From positions 62,001 through 126,000 of the forward strand of contig CAYQMX010000002.1 in assembly GCA_964418745.1 (NCBI GenBank): a DNA stretch of 64,000 nucleotides. The letters run 5' to 3'. Under the pieces are notes generated by a model, which saw only the letters and a list, made by a program, of their open reading frames with translations, was not told the origin of the DNA and searched no databases. This DNA comes from Scleromatobacter sp964418745. Lineage in GTDB: Bacteria; Pseudomonadota; Gammaproteobacteria; Burkholderiales; Burkholderiaceae_C. Positions 22,901 through 28,831 of this stretch are shown piece by piece; the stretch's first letter is position 1, and the number at the start of each line of letters is the position of its first letter. Position numbers and translations under genes: made by a program.

Positions 22901-23465
22901 CGCGCCGCACCTCGAGTTCCGCTTCCCCAAGGTGGGCGAGTTCGCGGCGGCCGGCGTGCACGTGACGCTGCGCAACGCGCTGGAGCCCTGGCACGTGATG
23001 GGCGAGGAAGGCAGCGCCGGCGGCACGGTGCGCTACGTCGACTCGTCGCTGGAGCGCATCGAGCTCAAGGTCACCGGCCTGATCGACTCGCGCCACGTGC
23101 TGACCGTCAACGGCCAGCCGGTGCCGCTGCAGCCGACCGGCCGCGTGGGCGAGTTCGTCGGCGGCGTGCGCTACCGCGCGTGGCAGCCGCCGTCCGGCCT
23201 GCATCCCACCATCCCGGTGCAGGCGCCGCTCACCGTCGACCTGGTCGACCTGTGGTCGCAGCGCTCGCTGGGCGGATGCCAGTACCATGTGGCGCATCCG
23301 GGTGGCCGCAACTACGCCACCTTGCCGGTCAACGCCTACGAGGCCGAAAGCCGGCGCCTGGCGCGTTTCTTCGCACTCGGTCACACACCTGGGAAAATGG
23401 CGGTGTCGCGACCGCAGCGCAGCGACGAATTCCCGTTCACGCTCGACTTGCGCCGAAACCGCTAA
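19911..23465 (+). CDS. Large transglutaminase-DUF2126 protein
   Basis: The 1184-residue product starts with a bacterial transglutaminase-like N-terminal beta domain (HVALSHVTHYKYDRLVSLG). A papain-like transglutaminase core follows, with Cys180 in SGSCRDSG, His229 in DLHAWCEV and Asp245 in FDPTSG, a complete triad. From about residue 310 it continues as DUF2126, with LTMGGEPTFVS, GGFLHYGQGKWYPGE, NIHPAFNWHELVEHTEFLY and GTGGGNHFVLGGATPSDSP. The start is TTG, with GAGGGAG eight bases upstream; no ATG precedes the conserved domain. An Ala/Gly-rich linker of about 70 residues (575-645) interrupts DUF2126. It probably cleaves or crosslinks peptide bonds in concert with the ATP-grasp proteins, with the product unknown. 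Confidence 0.9.
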   Translation: MAIHVALSHVTHYKYDRLVSLGAQIVRLRPAPHCRTPILSYSLKVEPADHFINWQQDPFSNYLARLVFPEKTREFKVTVDLVAEMAVYNPFDFFLEESAEKFPFKYDEALATELAPYRVVEEHGPAFDAFVASIPLEPKATMDFMVALNQRLQGDIRYLIRMEPGVQTPEETLTLASGSCRDSGWLMVQVLRKLGLAARFVSGYLIQLAPDQKALDGPSGTEIDFTDLHAWCEVYLPGAGWIGFDPTSGLLAGEGHIPLACTPQPSSAAPISGGVDESEVEFSHHMAVARIWESPRVTLPYSEEQWQAVLALGNQVDAQLVASDVRLTMGGEPTFVSIDDRDGAEWNTDALGPTKRMRAQELVLRLRDHYGAGGFLHYGQGKWYPGEQLPRWALSICWRADGQPCWTDATLFADERVPQHYTAADAQRFGVTLARKLGLVDTTVQAGFEDTFYYLWRERQLPINVDPFDARLSDELERNRLRRVYSQGLEAPVGYVLPLRREPNPGLVGGRWVTGPWHFRGERMYLIPGDSPMGYRLPLDSLAWVKDTEYPFMIESDPFEARGALPTAFPVAGATPASTPPGVMGARGGAGTGAPIAPQSAADTKVVPTRIVGGVTPGAAGAGTGVGAALAANRAAAAAASASSAVAPVDDRIPAKFESANWLTRSALCIEVRDPRRANGPKAERVGSPSGVMYVFMPPLERLEDYLELLAAIEATARELAVRIVLEGYPPPRDPRLKLLQVTPDPGVIEVNIHPAFNWHELVEHTEFLYEAARLSRLSSEKFLIDGKHTGTGGGNHFVLGGATPSDSPFLRRPDVLGSLLAYWHNHPSLSYLFSGLFIGPTSQAPRIDEARNDQLYELEIALAEIVRATRERGDTVPPWLVDRSLRNILVDATGNTHRSEFCIDKLYSPDSTTGRLGLLELRAFEMPPHPRMSVVQQLLLRALVARFWKTPYDTALVRWGTELHDRFLLPHFVQSDFDDVLFEMHEVGMQFDPAWFAPHLEFRFPKVGEFAAAGVHVTLRNALEPWHVMGEEGSAGGTVRYVDSSLERIELKVTGLIDSRHVLTVNGQPVPLQPTGRVGEFVGGVRYRAWQPPSGLHPTIPVQAPLTVDLVDLWSQRSLGGCQYHVAHPGGRNYATLPVNAYEAESRRLARFFALGHTPGKMAVSRPQRSDEFPFTLDLRRNR

Positions 23466-23473
23466 GCTCCTCC

Positions 23474-23495
23474 AAAGGCGGCTCCGGCCGCCTTT
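23474..23495 (+). terminator. Terminator-like hairpin between two genes of the cluster
   Basis: A perfect 9-bp GC-rich stem (23474-23482 with 23487-23495) closes a TCCG tetraloop, as in the terminator near 480. It is followed by TTTGTCTTG rather than a clean T run. It lies 8 bases after the DUF2126 stop and 12 bases before the next ATG, so it may be a partial terminator or attenuator. Confidence 0.55.
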
Positions 23496-23507
23496 GTCTT
23501 GTCCCCG

Positions 23508-26129
23508 ATGCCGACTTCCGTCCAGACCAGCTTTCTTCCCGACGACGCCCCCGCGGCGGCGGCGCTCGCGCGCGCCGCCGCGCAGCGCGGCACGCCGGGC
23601 AGCTTCGACGAGTTGCACGGCGTGGTCGCGGAGGCGGCGGCCGCCGGCGCCGAGCTGGCGCCGCCGTGGAAGGCCTTCTTCGACGCCGCGGGCGCCGACG
23701 GCTGGGTCGACCTGGCGCAGGCGCGCGCCCGCATCGGGCGCCGCGTGCAGGACGACGGCGTCACCTACAACGTCTACGCCGAGGGGGCCGCGGCGGCCAA
23801 CGCCTGGCCGCTGGAGCCGCTGCCGTTCCTGGTCGATGCGGCGGCCTGGAGCCGCATCGAGAAGGGCGTCGTCCAGCGGGCGCGCCTGCTCGACGCCGTG
23901 CTGGCCGACGTCTACGGCAGCCGCAGCCTGCTCGACGAAGGCCTGCTGCCGGCGGCGTTGGTGCTCGCCCATCCGCAGTACCTGCGCGCGCTGCACGGCT
24001 GCCGGCCGGCCGGCGGGGTGCACCTGCACGTGGCCGCGTTCGACCTCGCGCGCGGGCCCGACGGCGACTGGCGCGTCGTCAGCCAGCGCACGCAGGCGCC
24101 GTCCGGGCTCGGCTACCTGCTGCAGAACCGCCTGATCATCTCGCAGCAGTTTCCGGCCGCGTTCCGCGACCTGCACGTGCAGCGCGTGGCCGCCGGCTTC
24201 CTGGGCCTGCTGCAGGGCCTGCAGCGACTCAGTCCCGAAGGCGATTCCGCCCGGGTGGTCCTGCTGACGCCGGGCCCGCACAACGAGACCTACTTCGAGC
24301 ACGCGTTCCTCTCGCGCTACCTGGGCGTGACGCTGGTCGAGGGCGGCGACCTCACCGTGCGCGGCGAGCGCCTGTTCCTGAAGACGCTGCACGGGCTGGA
24401 GCCGGTGCACGTGCTGCTGCGCCGCGTCGACGACGAATACCTCGATCCGCTGGAGCTGCGCGGCGACTCGGCGCTGGGCGTGCCCGGCCTGCTGGGCGTC
24501 ATCCGTGCCGGCCAGGTGGTGGTGGCCAACGCGCCAGGGGCCGGCTTCCTCGAGAGCCCCGGCCTGGCCGCGTTCTGGCCGGCGATCTCGCGCCGCCTGC
24601 TCGGCGAGGAGCTGCTGCTGCCGTCCACCACGAGCTGGTGGTGCGGCGAGGACAGCGTCTGGGCGGCGCAGCGCCAGCGCCTGGCCGACTTCGTCGTCGC
24701 CCCCACGTTCCCCACCAGCGACACCACCGAGGGCTTCGCGCCGCACGGCGTGGCCGAGCTGGCGCCCGAGGCGCGCGAGCAGTTGCTGGCCGCCATCGAC
24801 GCCCGCCCGGCCGCCTACACGCTGCAGGCGCGCGTGCGGCCGTCCGAGATCCCGGTCTGGAACGACGGCGCGCTGGAGCCGCGCGCGGCGCTGGTGCGCG
24901 TCTACGCAATGACCGACGGCCGCGGCGGCTGGCACGTGATGCCCGGCGCGCTGACCCGCGTGGCCACGCGGCGCGACGCGGCGCAGGACGCGTGGCTGTC
25001 GATGCAACACGGCAGCGTCAGCGTCGACACCTGGGTGCTGACCGAGGGCCAGGTCGACGCCACCACGCTGCTGCCCAGGCCGCTGAGCGCCGGCGACCTG
25101 GCGCGCACGCGCCGCACGGTCACCAGCCGCGCCGCCGAGAACCTGTATTGGCTGGGCCGCTACACCGAGCGCGCCGACAACAGCGTGCGGCTGGCCCGCA
25201 TCACGCTCGAATCCCTGAACAACGCCAACCCGGTGCTGCTGGACGCGCTGGGGCGGCTGGCGCTGCGCAACGGCCTGACCCGCGGCGGCGTGCCCTCGCC
25301 GGTGCAGTCGGTGCGGGTGTTCGAGCGCTCGCTGGTGCACACCATGGCCGACACGTCGGCGATGAGCGTGGCCTTCAACCTGCGCGCGCTGCGCCAGTGC
25401 GCGCAGGCGTTGCGCGAGCGGCTGTCGGTGGAGCACTGGAAGCTGATCGACGAGGTGGGTCGCCATTTCGAGGACCGCCTGGGCGCGATCCTGCAGCCGC
25501 GCTCGTCCACCACCGCCGCGGGCGGCGCCGGGCACGGCGTGGAGCCCGTCGGGGACGTGCTGGTGGTGCTGCAGCGCGCCGCCACCCACCTGGCCGCGAT
25601 CACCGGGGCGCAGTCCGACCGCATGACGCGCGACGACGGCTGGCGCCTGCTGAGCGTCGGCCGCCAGACCGAGCGCCTGGACTTCCTCACGCAGGCCCTG
25701 ATGCTGGGCCTGCAGCTGGACCTGCCGGCACGCGACGACGGCTTCGCGCTGCTGCTCGGCCTGTTCGATTCCACCATCACGTACCGCGCGCAGTTCCAGG
25801 CCCGGCGCGAGCTGCCGCCGCTGCTGCACCTGCTGGTGCTGGAACTGGACAACCCGCGCTCGCTCGCGGGCGTCGCGCGCACGCTGCGCGACCGCGTCAC
25901 GCGTCTCGCGCGCCACGAGGCCCAGTGGGTGCAGCGCATGCTCGACGACCTGCCGGCGCCCGACGAGTGGTCGCTGGAGGAATTGTGCGAACAGGACGAG
26001 GACGGCCGCCACGCGGTGCTGCTCGCGCTGCTCAGGACCCTCAGCGAACGCACGCAGGCGCTGTCGGCCGAGGTCGGCCGACGGCTGTTCTCCCACGTCG
26101 GTCCGGGCGACCACACGGTGTGGCAATGA
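23508..26129 (+). CDS. Fused circularly permuted ATP-grasp and alpha-E protein
   Basis: This 873-residue protein joins the two families that are separate genes at 17358-19816. Residues about 60-530 are the ATP-grasp part (DGVTYNVYAEG, PSGLGYLLQNRLIIS, PGPHNETYFEHAFLS, VRVYAMTDGRGGWHVMPGALTRVA). From about 538 the alpha-E part begins with SRAAENLYWLGRYTERADNSVRLA. The ATP-grasp half is diverged from the first copy: ENLRVP is replaced by QRTQAPSG, so one of the two may be non-catalytic. The ATG at 23508 has no ribosome site and sits just after a strong hairpin; a TTG three codons upstream is an alternative. Its stop overlaps the first of three 65-bp mini-ORF repeats (ATGA). Confidence 0.88.
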   Translation: MPTSVQTSFLPDDAPAAAALARAAAQRGTPGSFDELHGVVAEAAAAGAELAPPWKAFFDAAGADGWVDLAQARARIGRRVQDDGVTYNVYAEGAAAANAWPLEPLPFLVDAAAWSRIEKGVVQRARLLDAVLADVYGSRSLLDEGLLPAALVLAHPQYLRALHGCRPAGGVHLHVAAFDLARGPDGDWRVVSQRTQAPSGLGYLLQNRLIISQQFPAAFRDLHVQRVAAGFLGLLQGLQRLSPEGDSARVVLLTPGPHNETYFEHAFLSRYLGVTLVEGGDLTVRGERLFLKTLHGLEPVHVLLRRVDDEYLDPLELRGDSALGVPGLLGVIRAGQVVVANAPGAGFLESPGLAAFWPAISRRLLGEELLLPSTTSWWCGEDSVWAAQRQRLADFVVAPTFPTSDTTEGFAPHGVAELAPEAREQLLAAIDARPAAYTLQARVRPSEIPVWNDGALEPRAALVRVYAMTDGRGGWHVMPGALTRVATRRDAAQDAWLSMQHGSVSVDTWVLTEGQVDATTLLPRPLSAGDLARTRRTVTSRAAENLYWLGRYTERADNSVRLARITLESLNNANPVLLDALGRLALRNGLTRGGVPSPVQSVRVFERSLVHTMADTSAMSVAFNLRALRQCAQALRERLSVEHWKLIDEVGRHFEDRLGAILQPRSSTTAAGGAGHGVEPVGDVLVVLQRAATHLAAITGAQSDRMTRDDGWRLLSVGRQTERLDFLTQALMLGLQLDLPARDDGFALLLGLFDSTITYRAQFQARRELPPLLHLLVLELDNPRSLAGVARTLRDRVTRLARHEAQWVQRMLDDLPAPDEWSLEELCEQDEDGRHAVLLALLRTLSERTQALSAEVGRRLFSHVGPGDHTVWQ

Positions 26130-26194
26130 GCGCACGCACGGCCGCTCCGAAGGGTGCTCGCACCGCAGCCGCAAGGCGGAGGATCGTCGAATGA
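26126..26194 (+). CDS. Mini-ORF, repeat copy 1 (22 residues)
   Basis: The ATG overlaps the stop of the ATP-grasp/alpha-E gene (ATGA). The peptide starts MSARTAAPKGARTAAA and ends RRRIVE, so it is strongly basic. The stop overlaps the next mini-ORF start. This first copy has no ribosome site of its own and would depend on coupling to the upstream gene. Whether it is translated is unknown. Confidence 0.45.
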   Translation: MSARTAAPKGARTAAARRRIVE

Positions 26195-26259
26195 GCGCAC
26201 GCACGGCCGCTCCGAAGGGCGCTCGCACCGCAGCCGCAAGGCGGAGGATCGTCGCATGA
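26191..26259 (+). CDS. Mini-ORF, repeat copy 2 (22 residues)
   Basis: The peptide equals copy 1 except for Ala instead of Glu at the last position. GGAGG supplied by copy 1 stands eight bases before its ATG, and both ends have ATGA overlaps. Confidence 0.45.
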   Translation: MSARTAAPKGARTAAARRRIVA

Positions 26260-26324
26260 GCGCACGCACGGCCGCTCCGAAGAGCACTCGCACCGCAGCC
26301 GCCAGGCGGAGGATCGTCCAATGA
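26256..26324 (+). CDS. Mini-ORF, repeat copy 3 (22 residues)
   Basis: This copy has Ser-Thr in place of Gly-Ala at residues 10-11 and ends in Gln; a further change (GCA to GCC) is synonymous. Its stop overlaps the ATG of the second transglutaminase gene, so the chain of coupled frames is unbroken from 23508 to 27517. Confidence 0.45.
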   Translation: MSARTAAPKSTRTAAARRRIVQ

Positions 26325-27517
26325 CCGATCGCTCGGACAGTCCGCTCACCTGGCAGCTGCAGTGGCAGCCCCAGCAGATGGCCCAGTCGCCGGACGGCGA
26401 GCCGGCGGGGCAGTCGCAATCGCAGTCGCAGTCGCCGGGCGCCCCGACAGCGTCCGCCGAGATCGGGCTCGATGTCGACGATCCCCTGCCGAAGGCCGCG
26501 GCGCACGAGACCTACGAGCACGACGCCGAGCGCGACTTCGCGGCCGAGGCGATGTCCGCGCCCGCCGTGCGCTGGTTGCGCGTGTGCCACGTGACGAGCT
26601 ACCGCTACGACTCGTCGGTGGAGGGCGCGCACCACCTTGCGCACCTGCGCCCGCGCGACACGGCCACCCAGCAGGTGCGCGCCTGGTCGCTGGTGGTGAC
26701 GCCGCATCCGGACGCCGGCGTCGACCTGGCCAGCGGCATCCGCGAGACCGTCGACCCCTGGGGCAACGCGCGCCAGGTGTTCGCGCATTCGCAGGTGCAC
26801 GACGAGCTCGACGTCACCTCCGCGTTCGAGGCCGGCATCAGCGCCTGCGAGCTGCCGCCGCCGGGCACCAGCCAGCCCTGGCGCGAGGTCGCGCGCGACC
26901 TGCGCCTGCAGGCCGGTGCCAGCGCCCACGGCGCGAGCAAGGCGGCGTCGGCGGAGGAGCGCCGCCTCGAGCGCGCCGCCTTCGAGGCCGCCGAATTCGC
27001 GCTCGACTCCGGCCTGGCGCCGCGCGCCAAGGCGCTGGCCGACTGGGCGCGGCCGTCCGCCGACGCCCACGTTCGCATCGTCGAGCTGGCGTTCGCGCTG
27101 ATGCACCGCATCCACGACGAGTTCGACTACCTGCCGCAAAGCACCTCGGTCACCACCGGCGCGCTGGAGGCGCTGGCGCTTCGCCACGGCGTCTGCCAGG
27201 ACTTCGCCCACGTGCTGATCGGCGCCTGCCGCTCGCTGGGCCTGGCCGCGCGCTACGTCAGCGGCTACCTGCTGACGCAGCCGCCGCCGGGCAAGCCACG
27301 GCTGGTCGGCGCCGACGCGTCGCACGCCTGGGCCGCCGTCTGGTGCCCGCCGTACGGCTGGCTGGCGCTCGACCCGACCAACGACGTGCCGGTGGGCCAG
27401 GACCACGTCACGCTGGCCTGGGGCCGCGACTACGCCGACGTGGCGCCGCTGCGCGGCGTGATCCGCGGCGGCTCGGGCAACGCGCCGCGGGTCGGGGTGA
27501 CGGTCGAGCCGATCTGA
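26321..27517 (+). CDS. Transglutaminase-like cysteine protease/transferase
   Basis: The 398-residue protein contains a bacterial transglutaminase N-domain (RWLRVCHVTSYRYDSSVEGAHHLAHLRPR) and a core with a full triad: Cys292 in HGVCQDFAH, His335 in ASHAWAAVW and Asp351 in LALDPTND. The first 85 residues before the usual family start are an extra tail with alternating Gln-Ser near residues 31-38. Its ATG overlaps the last mini-ORF stop, with GGAGG eight bases upstream inside repeat copy 3. An internal Met near residue 86 would remove the tail, but the coupling and ribosome site favour 26321. It closes the ATP-grasp cluster. Confidence 0.88.
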   Translation: MTDRSDSPLTWQLQWQPQQMAQSPDGEPAGQSQSQSQSPGAPTASAEIGLDVDDPLPKAAAHETYEHDAERDFAAEAMSAPAVRWLRVCHVTSYRYDSSVEGAHHLAHLRPRDTATQQVRAWSLVVTPHPDAGVDLASGIRETVDPWGNARQVFAHSQVHDELDVTSAFEAGISACELPPPGTSQPWREVARDLRLQAGASAHGASKAASAEERRLERAAFEAAEFALDSGLAPRAKALADWARPSADAHVRIVELAFALMHRIHDEFDYLPQSTSVTTGALEALALRHGVCQDFAHVLIGACRSLGLAARYVSGYLLTQPPPGKPRLVGADASHAWAAVWCPPYGWLALDPTNDVPVGQDHVTLAWGRDYADVAPLRGVIRGGSGNAPRVGVTVEPI

Positions 27518-27522
27518 GCGCC

Positions 27523-27538
27523 GCCCGCGCGCGCGGGC
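27523..27538. terminator. GC-only palindrome between converging genes
   Basis: GCCCGCGC and GCGCGGGC form a perfect 16-base palindrome in the 27-base gap between the transglutaminase and the diguanylate cyclase genes, which converge. There is no T run, so function as a terminator is uncertain. Confidence 0.3.
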
Positions 27539-27544
27539 AGGCCG

Positions 27545-28648
27545 TCAGCCGCGCTCGACCCTGTTGCGCCCCAGGGTCTTGGCCTGGTAGCACAGCTTGT
27601 CCGCCCGCTCCAGCGTCTGCGCCACGGTCTCGCCGCGCAGGTGCTCGGTGAGCCCGGCCGAGAACGAGACGGGCAGCTCGATGCCCTGCACCACCAGCGG
27701 GTTGGCGTGGAAGTGCTCGCGCAGGCGCTCCAGCGAGATCATGGCCATGCCGATGGGGGTATTGGGCAGCAGCAGCACGAACTCCTCGCCGCCCCAGCGC
27801 GCCAGCACGTCGGTACGGCGGATCAGGGTGTGGGCGTGGCGGCTAAGCGCGCGCAGCACCTCGTCGCCGATCGCGTGGCCGTGGGCGTCGTTGACGCTCT
27901 TGAAATGGTCCAGGTCGATCAGCGCCACGCACCAGTCCTGCTCGCTGCGCTCGAGCCGCATGCGCTCGTTCTCCAGCAGCTCCTGCATGTGGCGGCGGTT
28001 GACCAGGCCGGTGAGGTCGTCGTGCGTGGCCAGGCGGTGGATGTGGGCCAGCGCCGCCTCGAGCTCGACCTTCTGCCGCCGCAGCCGGTCGCGCATGCGG
28101 TGCAGGCGCAGCGTGAGCACCGCCACGCCGGCCACCATGATGCACAGCATGATGAAGTACACCACCTCGCCGCCCAGCGGGTAGCGGTCGGGGTTGCGCT
28201 GCGACAGGAGCGCCATCGCCACGCCGAACAGCGCCAGCACGTAGATGCCCACCCAGATGATCTGGCGGCGGTTCAGGCCGAACATGCCGAACATCAGGAT
28301 GACGGCCAGGATCAGGCCGACGATCATGTGGGCGGAGCCCGCGAACGAGTAGGCCCACGCGGCGCACAGCACCGAGTAGAGCATCTGCGGGATGGTCATC
28401 GCCGGATCGGCGAGCTGCTTGTTCAGCCCGCTGCGGATCACGACGACGGGGGCCAGCATGCCGACCAGCGAGGCGGTGGACCACCACCACAGCGGCCCGT
28501 CGTCGGTCAGGCCGAACGCGGCCGCCACGTGCAGCACGAGCACGCAGCAGAACAGCAGCATGCACGCGAGCCACGCCTGGGCCAATCGCAGGCGCTGGTG
28601 GCGTTCGGTGGTGAGCAGGGCGTCGACGAACGTGCGCAGGGCGGCCAT
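27545..28648 (-). CDS. Membrane diguanylate cyclase (GGDEF)
   Basis: The 367-residue protein has about six hydrophobic segments in residues 25-185, a short coiled stretch (LRRQKVELEAALAHIHRLA), then a complete GGDEF domain that makes cyclic di-GMP. The active site is GGEEF at 286-290. An inhibitory site RRTD lies at 277-280, five residues before it, so product inhibition is expected. The N-terminal membrane part is not a recognised sensor such as MASE1 with certainty; the sensed signal is unknown. The start is the first Met of the frame. It is convergent with the transglutaminase cluster. Confidence 0.9.
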   Translation of the reverse strand: MAALRTFVDALLTTERHQRLRLAQAWLACMLLFCCVLVLHVAAAFGLTDDGPLWWWSTASLVGMLAPVVVIRSGLNKQLADPAMTIPQMLYSVLCAAWAYSFAGSAHMIVGLILAVILMFGMFGLNRRQIIWVGIYVLALFGVAMALLSQRNPDRYPLGGEVVYFIMLCIMVAGVAVLTLRLHRMRDRLRRQKVELEAALAHIHRLATHDDLTGLVNRRHMQELLENERMRLERSEQDWCVALIDLDHFKSVNDAHGHAIGDEVLRALSRHAHTLIRRTDVLARWGGEEFVLLLPNTPIGMAMISLERLREHFHANPLVVQGIELPVSFSAGLTEHLRGETVAQTLERADKLCYQAKTLGRNRVERG

Positions 28649-28707
28649 GTCCGGTCGAGGGTCCGGTTTGTAGTGGTGTGCGCAGACTAACGGAGTTTCA
28701 ACCGCCT

Positions 28708-28726
28708 GGGCACCGGAAAGGTGCCC
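28708..28726 (-). terminator. Hairpin downstream of the ETF-QO gene
   Basis: GGGCACC and GGTGCCC form a perfect 7-bp stem around a five-base loop, about 105 bases after the ETF-QO stop. There is no T run on the minus strand. Confidence 0.35.
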
Positions 28727-28831
28727 GAAATCACCCGCAGTTGCAGGTTTCTCCGACAGCGAAGACTCGGCCGGGGCCCGTCGTCGCGCCCACCGGGAAG
28801 GACGCCCGCGCAGGAGCGGGCGGCCAGGGGC

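Larger units (their letters stand above)
26126..26320 (+). repeat. Three tandem 65-bp direct repeats, each a mini-ORF with its own ribosome site
   Basis: Copies run 26126-26190, 26191-26255 and 26256-26320 with no spacer. Each begins ATGAGCGCACGCACGGCC and ends GGCGGAGGATCGTC plus two variable bases. Copies 1 and 2 differ at two positions; copy 3 has five or six changes. The end of each copy puts GGAGG eight bases before the ATG of the next copy or, after copy 3, before the transglutaminase ATG at 26321. The unit length is not divisible by three, so each copy shifts frame relative to the last. Confidence 0.97.

Noticed and set aside
23499..23507. TTG start three codons upstream of the fused ATP-grasp protein
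   Set aside because: It lies just past the hairpin and has no ribosome site either; ATG at 23508 is the simpler choice, although the issue is not settled.
26126..26320. CRISPR-like array
   Set aside because: The three 65-bp units abut with no spacers, are longer than CRISPR repeats, and no cas gene is present.
19806..26321. A 2171-codon open frame on the minus strand opposite the ATP-grasp cluster
   Set aside because: It is antisense to four well-recognised genes, has His/Gln/Ala-rich random-looking sequence and no domain. Long antisense frames arise from extreme third-position GC.
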